From Mytilisepta virgata (Eukaryota; Mollusca; Bivalvia; Mytilida; Mytilidae), in the NCBI GenBank assembly GCA_028015205.1, contig CM051521.1:122024614-122088613 (forward strand): 64,000 nucleotides of DNA, written 5' to 3'. A program made the translations under genes and the position numbers. Every line of letters starts with the position of its first letter. Position 1 is the first letter of the stretch. Positions 61,801 through 64,000 of this stretch are shown one piece after another. Under the pieces are notes generated by a model. That model was not told the DNA's origin. It did not search any database and saw only the letters and a list, made by a program, of their open reading frames with translations.

Positions 61801-63872
61801 TGTAAAAGGATATCTATTACTGATACATTGGTCGCTGTCCAGTTGTCCTATTACAGATATTTCTCCATCCTGTTTAATGTAAATTCAGTCATGGTATACT
61901 AAAACCATACATTTTATAGAGTAAAGCTCTTTATAATAACCAATGGTAACAAAAATTACTAATTAAACATAATATTCAAGCTACTAAATTCAAAATATGC
62001 ACTGTAATTGTATTCTTTCTAAAAAATCTCACAGAATTAGTTCCTGCTGCAGAACAACTTTATGATAGTCTCTGATACATGTATTGGACAAATCCATTTT
62101 GTAAAAAGTATCTTAATTCATTTCTGGTTTGTAAATCTCAGTTTATTGATGGATTTTTGGCATTTTGTGACTCTATATGATATACATGTAATAATAAAAC
62201 TTTTTGTTGGTTAATTAAGACACTTAAATTATGAAAAATCATTGAGGTTTACAGAAATATATACATATATAAAGAAAAGTTTTACCTGTGAGATATTAAA
62301 CAGATTTTGTACATCTAATGATATAATACTATATGTAACGATGCCATTGTTCCCTAGATCAGCATCAGTAGCATTGACCACACCCACTATAGTACCGTCC
62401 GGCCTGTCATTTTCAGGGGTAGTGAAGTTATATACAGGCTTACTAAATACAGGATCATGGTCATTCACATCTATAATGTTAACTGTTAGGTTTGCCTGTA
62501 CATTAAACAAAATAAACTTTTAATAGATTTTAAATAAAACTAAAAAACTGTCTAAACAAGACAACTCTGAATTCTGGAAACCTGTCAAAGATGTTTCAAG
62601 TCAGACCCACAGAATAAAGTGAGTTTTAACCATGAAAGCCATAGGTTCTTTGATTCCTTCAATATCACAGATAAATATCAATCCTTGAATAATAAATATT
62701 TTATGACCCTTACACACACTAAACTGAGAACATATACATTTTGTACATTAAAATTCAGGTTCATCACTAATTTATGAATCTTCGGCACACTAAACTAAGT
62801 TGAACAACATGATGAGGTTGAAAAATAAACAAAAAAGTCGTCAAACAGGAATTTGATGTTGCCTTGCTCAGAGATCCCAAGATATAGCGTACCTATAAAA
62901 GGCTTGTGACAAAATATCAAGTGGCTGTAATGAGTAGTTGCAGAGAAAAGTGTGATGACAAATTTAGTTACGGACAGACAGACGCCTGGAACCACATGTG
63001 TAAAACAGTATACCCCCTCTCCTTGGGAGTGGGAGTATAAAAACAGAAACATTCAGTTTCATCACTAATTTATGAATCTTGGGCACACTAAATATGGAGG
63101 AAATAAACATTCAGGTTTGTCACTAAGAATGTATGCCTTTTGATGAATATGCACACACAAATTGGTGCAGGAGTGTGTATAATGTTATTTCACAAAGGAC
63201 AGAATAGGAGATTACATTAATCACTAATAAAATAAATATTTCACAAATTTACATTTTATTATTTCTTACTACTTAACATTAAAATAACCACACATTTTAT
63301 AAATGACATTGTAACATAATACGGCATTTTCCCTTTGAAGTTTTTACGTGATAATCTGCTTACTAGTTCGGTTTCTGAAATACCATGGTTTAATATAAAG
63401 ATTGATATGTTATTCCATTAAAAAGAATCATGATGTACTTTGTTCTTGCAACTTCATGTAGATAGGCGGAGCTTGGACTATGGTTTAATCTGATATTCTT
63501 TTATGTTAAACCATGATTTAAAAAATTGCCTGGATAGATTTTCTCGTGCGTGTGCTAAGCAGCGGGCTAGAACGACACTCCAACTGGTTTTTTATTGGAT
63601 AAAAAATCACCAGGCCACTTTTGAATGATGTTACAAAACATGTACACCACGCCTTACTCATTAACATATTTAAACGAACTCATCCTGCAGATTCGTCGTT
63701 TAAATATGTTAACTCGTAAATAGCGTGGTATATATAATACATAGTGCTTTTACCTGATTAGTATTCTTAGAATCATTTGCAATTATACTGAGCTCAAACT
63801 TGTCACTATGTGATTCTAAACTTATTGTAGTGTTTAATCTGATTTCTCCTCTATTATCTATCTCAAACAACT
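25078..63872 (-). CDS. Non-classical cadherin, CDH23/PCDH15-like group (26 3'-terminal exons; 5' end outside)
   Basis: Twenty-six exons, 63872 down to 25078, join in a single frame: 4958 coding nt, about 1651 aa plus stop. They encode about 12 extracellular cadherin repeats (the first partial). Calcium-linker motifs include DVNDHDP, DINDNSP, DVNDEPP, DVNDNCP, DVNDNQP, DQNDNQP and DENDNPP, with many LDRE and ATDxD motifs. Next come a ~100-aa membrane-proximal non-EC domain (exons 21-23), one transmembrane helix (exon 24) and a ~310-aa tail with acidic and Lys/Arg-rich stretches ending TTSF, a class-I PDZ ligand. There is no catenin-binding region, EGF or laminin-G domain. This layout is known from CDH23/PCDH15/CDHR2-type cadherins, which link membrane protrusions through PDZ scaffolds; that role is inferred here. 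Exact orthology is not resolved. Confidence 0.88.
25966..26300. repeat. ~45-bp tandem repeat, about 7 copies, in cadherin intron 25
   Basis: The unit is 'atttcacaattaatttctgt' followed by 'aacttaagtaaaatttaagttttct', with shorter variants of about 42 bp. It starts about 110 bp upstream (minus sense) of the exon 26 acceptor. In minus sense each unit contains the acceptor-like string 'acttaagttacag'. Confidence 0.9.
26345..26560. repeat. Dispersed element copy 1 (aaatatcaagtggctgtgat)
   Basis: Shares 'gacaaaatatcaagtggctg', 'tgatgagtagtt.cagagaaa', 'ggacagacagacg' and 'ccacaagggtaaaacag' with 50990-51253 and 62815-63045, all in the same orientation. No coding content. Confidence 0.8.
26561..27699 (-). 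other. Cadherin intron 25, unique part
   Basis: AT-rich intron sequence in which I see no exon or clear repeat. Confidence 0.55.
27700..28145. repeat. Dispersed element copy (aacaagaatatgtgtccacagg), two internal units
   Basis: Shares 'ctatcattctctatgtccaa', 'tgaaccatgaaa.tggggtc' and 'accgaaaaacataatg' with 48390-48875. Internally two diverged ~180-bp units (from 'actatcat') are present in each copy. Confidence 0.8.
29143..29283 (-). CDS. Cadherin exon 25 (proximal cytoplasmic tail)
   Basis: 141 nt, phase 2 to 2. Encodes FESSKKILEDKVWELNSLNS and VVSVMNPAFIATENPV. NPAF and ENP motifs are common in cytoplasmic tails of this cadherin group. Donor CCTGT|GTGAGT. Confidence 0.9.
29400..30457. 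repeat. Dispersed element with five ~150-bp units, CCAGGTGAGC end
   Basis: Units of the type 'gtcagactgacatgtaccca', 'ccaagaactatctattgacc', 'aaatatggtgggtctaggta' repeat about every 150 bp from 29410 to 30120. The right end CCAGGTGAGC is at 30445-30454, the same terminus as the elements at 2216 and 24050. In cadherin intron 24. Confidence 0.8.
30527..31400. mobile_element. Inverted-repeat element with five ~165-bp internal units
   Basis: GTGTCGCCTGCGGA (30527-30540) and its exact reverse complement (31387-31400) form 14-bp terminal inverted repeats. Between them, five units carry 'gcacacctgtgcattaaggt', 'taatgcacagagaaagtttc', 'ggttatggagtagttgagga' and a poly-C/poly-T tract. No ORF of substance. 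The element ends 30 bp from the exon 24 boundary. Confidence 0.82.
31431..31619 (-). CDS. Cadherin exon 24 (transmembrane helix)
   Basis: 189 nt, phase 2 to 2. After a juxtamembrane stretch (EIIVITYHSPLVPHKMSESE) it encodes the hydrophobic helix IALLVIGIIILLSTLLAIIV followed by VNYTWK. Donor AAACA|GTAAGT; an inverted-repeat element ends 30 bases downstream of the exon. Confidence 0.94.
31620..32736 (-). other. Cadherin intron 23
   Basis: AT-rich GT-AG intron; no repeat family or exon recognised. Confidence 0.55.
32737..32805 (-). CDS. Cadherin exon 23 (membrane-proximal domain, part 3)
   Basis: 69 nt, phase 2 to 2. Encodes TDIYFHGINESGGFIIPQQT, matching the TDxYxHxxN pattern expected for the last strand of the membrane-proximal domain. 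Donor TTCAG|GTAATT. Confidence 0.85.
32940..33300. repeat. Diverged dispersed repeat fragment
   Basis: Contains 'accattccagcaaactgggg' and 'ttttgaggagattacatgaa' type motifs also seen, diverged, in 35635-39230. The short ORF here has no domain. Confidence 0.5.
33434..33526 (-). CDS. Cadherin exon 22 (membrane-proximal domain, part 2)
   Basis: 93 nt, phase 2 to 2. Encodes NISSIVGFKVEMEKYGVHVD and NKQAVDLS. NISxIVG followed by an alternating strand is typical of MAD-type domains in protocadherin-15-like proteins, from memory. Confidence 0.85.
33527..35153 (-). other. Cadherin introns 20 and 21 (around exon 21)
   Basis: Apart from exon 21 (34316-34404), this holds AT-rich sequence and a local duplication at 34570-34760 ('attggctaaattaaggt' and 'gttattggctaaattattt' occur twice). 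Confidence 0.5.
34316..34404 (-). CDS. Cadherin exon 21 (membrane-proximal domain, part 1)
   Basis: 89 nt, phase 0 to 2. Encodes FLVISSSDKVILTIPITTSE and FENKNTTILK. The acceptor (attgtag) is chosen over a downstream CAG because only this choice keeps the frame open. The pattern (strand, helix with Asn/Thr) resembles the start of the membrane-adjacent ferredoxin-like domain of CDH23/PCDH15. Confidence 0.8.
35154..35339 (-). CDS. Cadherin exon 20 (last EC repeat)
   Basis: 186 nt, phase 0 to 0. Encodes AIDMDITGNIEYSISGGQDK, DIDKHTGKVYSRI and NITVTATDKIFSSLVTVK. No DxND linker follows, so this is the last EC repeat. Confidence 0.93.
35635..39230. repeat. 3.6-kb composite of diverged dispersed repeats in cadherin intron 19
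   Basis: Repeated modules of 'gaccattgctgc.aagtttgg', 'tatgttaaactaagttt' and 'gccatcttggttgacagtc' occur many times (35750, 35930, 36740, 37810, 37970). A ~180-bp triplication starting 'gggtataaaattatg' is at 36060-36600. A module matching the element at 3180-4440 is at 38260-38640. No exon is supported within it. Confidence 0.75.
39404..39540 (-). CDS. Cadherin exon 19 (EC linker)
   Basis: 137 nt, phase 1 to 0. Encodes DSQGEIVVVVNVQDENDNPP, then VFPGAPVLTFGIPDTTVAGD. Donor AAG|GTATAT. Confidence 0.93.
39808..39945 (-). CDS. Cadherin exon 18 (with RVKR motif)
   Basis: 138 nt, phase 1 to 1. Encodes QNLFELDQTTGKLSCIKQLN and ALPVSSRVKRSFG. RVKR fits the furin consensus R-x-K/R-R and sits at the C-terminal end of the repeat just before the DENDNPP linker of the next exon. 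Confidence 0.9.
40345..40612. repeat. Dispersed element, single-unit copy (cggggggtataat end)
   Basis: Runs from 'actagatgtactctgagcaa' to 'tttgcggggggtataatt', with 'attatctcccttgtgtgata' and 'gacagacggacaaggtgatt' inside. The same boundaries enclose the longer copy at 42603-43582. In cadherin intron 17. Confidence 0.85.
41007..41169 (-). CDS. Cadherin exon 17 (linker without DxND)
   Basis: 163 nt, phase 0 to 1. The position of the linker reads VLIHVILSYTEKKNNTY, with no DxNDN. It is followed by TATIAENVNGTTLLIDLNYT and ends HVIPNG. The repeat junction here is probably calcium-free. Confidence 0.88.
41858..41994 (-). CDS. Cadherin exon 16
   Basis: 137 nt, phase 1 to 0. Encodes DGNRENHFDINSASGQITLI and LNVSATDNITTVFAE. 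Donor GAG|GTTTGT. Confidence 0.92.
41995..42602 (-). other. Part of cadherin intron 15
   Basis: AT-rich intron sequence, nothing recognised. Confidence 0.5.
42603..43582. repeat. Dispersed element, four-unit copy of the family at 40345
   Basis: Same left edge ('actagatgtactgtgagcaa') and right edge ('gcggggggtataat') as 40345-40612, but the unit starting 'attatctcccttgtgt' and ending 'ggtctaggaggagttgcgct' is present four times with a ~170-bp period (42873, 43041, 43208, 43376). Confidence 0.88.
43942..44199 (-). CDS. Cadherin exon 15 (degenerate linker)
   Basis: 258 nt, phase 1 to 1. Encodes DGSITTLVSLDYEEHRSYNL, AMDLGTPALNTT, then DEYDTAPLF where DxNDNxPxF is expected, so the Asn ligand is lost. 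The next repeat begins SRYERSIDINTPES. Donor AATG|GTAATA. Confidence 0.92.
44466..44571 (-). CDS. Cadherin exon 14
   Basis: 106 nt, phase 0 to 1. Encodes HVCDVKAEDPDIGLNGSVVY and SQFDINPL. AEDPDIGLNG is the ATDxD-type calcium motif. Confidence 0.92.
44937..45235. repeat. 45-bp tandem repeat, about 6-7 copies
   Basis: The unit is 'gctgactctggttaagatag' followed by 'tggttacttattcaatacaactaca'. In cadherin intron 13. The multiple-of-three length gives short repetitive open frames. Confidence 0.92.
45774..45878 (-). mobile_element. 3' fragment of the tRNA-derived SINE
   Basis: About 105 bp matching the tail half of the SINE at 3838-4105 ('ttagttggggttt.a.gccg', 'ttttcagcacatttggc', 'attggtggaggaagc'). 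The tRNA-like head is missing. Orientation is the same (minus). Confidence 0.85.
46414..46548 (-). CDS. Cadherin exon 13 (EC linker)
   Basis: 135 nt, phase 0 to 0. Encodes AHDSGVTPRTS, VIVEDQNDNQPRF and CRVKENLSPKV. Donor GTT|GTATGT. Confidence 0.92.
46549..48051 (-). other. Cadherin intron 12
   Basis: AT-rich intron; no exon or obvious repeat family found. Confidence 0.5.
48052..48146 (-). CDS. Cadherin exon 12
   Basis: 95 nt, phase 1 to 0. Encodes NHFIIDEQAGILSVNGSLDR and EDMDSYNLTVI. Donor ATT|GTAAGT. Confidence 0.93.
48390..48875. repeat. Dispersed element, second copy of the family at 27700
   Basis: Matches 27700-28145 over most of its length and ends near 'tagctcacctggcccacagt gacaggtgagctaa', a short inverted repeat of the GCTCACCTG family. 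Confidence 0.8.
49024..49192 (-). CDS. Cadherin exon 11 (EC linker)
   Basis: 169 nt, phase 0 to 1. Encodes VGVTVTDINDNSPHF, YVVQENTSPQP and MATDPDTGDNGM, a fully canonical calcium linker. Donor TTTTG|GTAAGA. Confidence 0.94.
49781..49888 (-). CDS. Cadherin exon 10
   Basis: 108 nt, phase 0 to 0. Encodes GNITTATNIDRENNPNFSFA and VQVTDGKIPERTAYTV. Acceptor ctgtatttcag, donor GTG|GTAAGT. Confidence 0.92.
50045..50630. repeat. 57-bp tandem repeat, about 10 copies, with repeated 3'-splice-site-like motif
   Basis: The unit is 'ctgaaaatgtggaaaattct', 'atgtacatgtacaaccct', 'tgagtacacaataggcccc'. In the sense of the cadherin gene each unit contains 'ttttccacattttcag', a good pyrimidine tract plus AG. 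The array ends about 150 bp before the exon 10 acceptor. The 57-bp length keeps several frames open. Confidence 0.93.
50990..51253. repeat. Dispersed element copy 2 (aaatatcaagtggctgtgat), abutting exon 9
   Basis: Same family as 26345-26560 and 62815-63045. It ends about 12 bp from the exon 9 boundary, so almost the whole start of intron 9 is element sequence. Confidence 0.82.
51266..51381 (-). CDS. Cadherin exon 9
   Basis: 116 nt, phase 1 to 0. Encodes GYSVGIVEAVVENGTNFK and ESEKYFSVSPIS. A conserved ATDxD motif is absent, so this repeat has a reduced calcium site. The donor TCA|GTAAGT lies only about 12 bases from the edge of a dispersed repeat. Confidence 0.9.
51518..52130. repeat. ~36-bp tandem repeat, about 17 copies
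   Basis: The unit is 'gactcagagaattatccaat' plus 'atcttacttctata', with 32-bp variants lacking 'taga'. In cadherin sense each unit includes 'agaagtaagata', which resembles a splice donor. In intron 8. Confidence 0.93.
52425..52790. repeat. ~39-bp tandem repeat, about 9 copies
   Basis: The unit is 'cactgagcttaagagattgg' plus 'ttaatcttacctttcac'. In cadherin sense each unit reads 'gtgaaaggtaagatt', a strong donor-like motif (AAAG|GTAAGA). It lies 170 bp downstream of exon 8. Confidence 0.93.
52962..53564 (-). CDS. Cadherin exon 8 (longest EC exon)
   Basis: 603 nt, phase 1 to 1, covering the end of one repeat, one whole repeat and the start of a third. Motifs in order: GVLDRETQEYYKFYVYAKDH, GDVNDNQPVF, IIEKSPVGSP, VRDKDIGQNS, INPMTGVVTI, ATDKGATPLSSN, EGINDQAPVF (a variant linker lacking the first Asp) and FTIPENVNIG. 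Donor ATAG|GTAAGT. Confidence 0.95.
53608..54096. mobile_element. TA-flanked MITE with CARTCAAACCTGC ends
   Basis: CAATCAAACCTGC (53608-53620) and GCAGGTTTGACTG (54084-54096) are inverted repeats with one mismatch, flanked by TA on both sides (53606-53607 and 54097-54098). Inside are two copies of 'cataagacaggtgaccg'. 489 bp, no ORF; mariner-type non-autonomous element. Confidence 0.8.
54240..54509 (-). CDS. Cadherin exon 7
   Basis: 270 nt, phase 1 to 1. Encodes GIVYTSGGLDREKK, MEAFDGQQE, linker IEDVNDNCPVF, VTVPENTQNS and AKDVDAGKNS. Donor ACAG|GTTTTT is weak but the junction closes in frame. Confidence 0.93.
54726..55622. mobile_element. Inverted-repeat element with ~185-bp internal units
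   Basis: TGGCCGGGTTGC (54726-54737) and its exact reverse complement (55611-55622) bound 897 bp. Within are about three and a half tandem units ('ctgtaggaggagttgatttc', 'ataggtaccctctattgaag', 'cgactaagttccaaagtttg'). No ORF of substance. In cadherin intron 6. Confidence 0.8.
55791..56043 (-). CDS. Cadherin exon 6
   Basis: 253 nt, phase 0 to 1. Encodes IKAVDRDGMGN, the linker DVNDEPPVF, VKESAVAGEV, NVTATDVDISGN and ends FYVDILSG. Acceptor gtgttttatag, donor TCAG|GTGTGT. Confidence 0.94.
56044..57371 (-). other. Cadherin intron 5, unique part
   Basis: AT-rich, with two similar segments containing 'caaaatggctgaaagttcaaaac' (56470 and 56870). Nothing else recognised. Confidence 0.5.
57372..59757 (-). 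repeat. ~93-bp tandem array (about 25 copies) made of exon 5 3' end plus its splice donor
   Basis: In minus sense each unit reads like 'agaatagatcaactgacag', 'atgcagtatatgtcaccaat', 'ctgttctggacagagaaact', 'cagtctgtttatcatatacag|gtcagtattctat'. The real exon 5 ends 'cagtctgtttatcctatacag|gtcagtattctat' and carries the same preceding ~75 nt. Nearly all units keep CAG|GTCAGT; the unit near 59655 has lost it by deletion. A block of six units repeats with a 555-bp period (e.g. 'cagaacatac' at 58311 and 58866). The array abuts the exon. Confidence 0.95.
59758..59928 (-). CDS. Cadherin exon 5 (source of the large splice-site array)
   Basis: 171 nt, phase 0 to 0. Encodes ISATDMDNGINGTKGIRYSL, IDNLTGAVYV and SVLDRETQSVYPIQ. 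Donor ATACAG|GTCAGT. The last ~75 nt plus the donor are the monomer of the ~25-copy array at 57372-59757. Confidence 0.93.
59929..60423 (-). other. Cadherin intron 4
   Basis: AT-rich GT-AG intron, nothing else recognised. Confidence 0.6.
60424..60543 (-). CDS. Cadherin exon 4 (EC linker)
   Basis: 120 nt, phase 0 to 0. Encodes GYTEVIVYIKDINDNSPMF and the start of the next repeat (VVLENSKPN, a degenerate PEN motif). Acceptor tattttttag, donor ATA|GTAAGT. Confidence 0.92.
61020..61764 (-). repeat. 91-95-bp tandem array (7 copies plus a partial) made of exon 3 3' end plus its splice donor
   Basis: 'acttacagttctctttgaga' recurs at about 61110, 61205, 61300, 61390, 61485, 61577 and 61668, and finally at the real exon 3 boundary (61763). 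In minus sense each unit is about 69 nt of exon 3 ('acagtgatagctacagataa', 'tggactctcaaagagaact') plus gtaagtatgg and ~20 nt of intron. Two subtypes occur, with 'ggccccctccccctac' (95 bp) or 'ggtctcccctac' (91 bp). Confidence 0.96.
61765..61869 (-). CDS. Cadherin exon 3 (source of splice-site array)
   Basis: 105 nt, phase 0 to 0, encoding DGEISVIGQLDSDQ and FTVIATDNGLSKRT. LDSDQ takes the place of the usual LDRE. The donor is ACT|GTAAGT. About 69 nt of the 3' end of this exon, with its donor, is tandemly repeated in the following intron (61020-61764). Confidence 0.9.
62286..62495 (-). CDS. Cadherin exon 2 (EC linker and EC start)
   Basis: 210 nt, phase 0 to 0. Encodes the linker ANLTVNIIDVNDHDPVF, then YNFTTPEND and NATDADLGNNG: a complete calcium-binding linker set. 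Acceptor ttaatgtacag, donor CAG|GTAAAA. Confidence 0.93.
62815..63045. repeat. Dispersed element copy 3 (aaatatcaagtggctgtaat)
   Basis: Matches 50990-51253 including the leading 'gaggttgaaaaataaac' and 'gtcgtcaaacaggaa' segment, and the 'ggacagacagacgc' motif. In cadherin intron 1 of the window. Confidence 0.82.
63046..63753 (-). other. Remainder of cadherin intron 1
   Basis: AT-rich; an inverted pair 'catatttaaacgaa...' / '...tttaaatatgttaac' near 63665-63710 is visible. No exon recognised. Confidence 0.5.
63754..63872 (-). CDS. Cadherin exon 1 in window (partial EC repeat)
   Basis: Encodes LFEIDNRGEIRLNTTISLES and FELSIIANDSKN, the second half of an EC repeat. Starts with a split codon (phase 1) and ends at AATCAG|GTAAAA, phase 0. 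Earlier exons lie beyond the right edge. Confidence 0.85.
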
Positions 63873-64000
63873 CTGAAAAAAATAAAATACACAATAAAAC
63901 CACTTCCAATATATGTTTATTTATGCCTGCCTGCCTAAGTAAGTAATTTACCATTACTTTTATATTTCATTTCAAATTCATTCCATGTGAAAAAATATAT

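Overview
This is a gene-sparse, AT-rich eukaryotic window. It looks like a bivalve mollusc, probably mussel-like. The reasons are small phase-consistent coding exons separated by kilobase introns, no bacterial-style operons, and many ORF-less dispersed repeats of a kind I associate with bivalve DNA. Typical signatures are ends in GCTCACCTG/CAGGTGAGC, 'gacagacggac' motifs and a tRNA-derived SINE. The species assignment is inference only.

Three genes can be supported. (1) On the - strand at the left edge (2273-2433) is one exon carrying the first half of a TRAF6-like RING finger. The rest of that gene lies left of the window. A CRE/ETS/NRF1-like/E-box cluster about 4.3 kb upstream (6735-6890) could be its promoter. 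(2) On the + strand, 9893-19759, is a complete eight-exon synaptotagmin (447 aa): short N-terminus, one membrane segment, C2A and C2B. It is closest to synaptotagmin-15, and most Ca2+-binding aspartates are missing from the C2 loops. (3) On the - strand, 63872-25078, is the 3' part (26 exons, 1651 codons before the stop) of a long non-classical cadherin. It has about 12 extracellular cadherin repeats, a membrane-proximal domain resembling the MAD domain of the CDH23/PCDH15 group, one transmembrane helix, and a tail of about 310 aa with acidic and basic stretches ending in a class-I PDZ ligand (TTSF). Genes 2 and 3 are convergent. All splice junctions of genes 2 and 3 were read by hand and every phase closes.

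Layout: 1-2219 multi-unit dispersed repeat; 2273-2433 RING exon; 2633-4504 dispersed repeat with a nested SINE (11-bp target duplication); 4505-9850 intergenic, with a promoter-like cluster and homopolymer/AT tracts; 9893-19759 synaptotagmin, whose 5.3-kb first intron holds three tandem arrays, a TA-flanked inverted-repeat element and a hairpin; 19760-25077 convergent intergenic with two repeat elements; 25078-63872 cadherin, with introns full of tandem arrays and inverted-repeat elements.

The most unusual observation is in the cadherin gene. Two separate introns begin with long tandem arrays whose unit is the 3' end of the preceding exon plus its own 5' splice site. One has about 25 units of ~93 bp after the exon at 59758-59928. 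The other has at least 7 units of 91-95 bp after the exon at 61765-61869. Each array therefore presents a row of exon-derived splice donors. A second theme is that at least five ORF-less elements, most with recognisable terminal inverted repeats, carry internal tandem units of 150-330 bp, with copy number varying between copies of the same element. No transposase, reverse transcriptase or viral gene was recognised.
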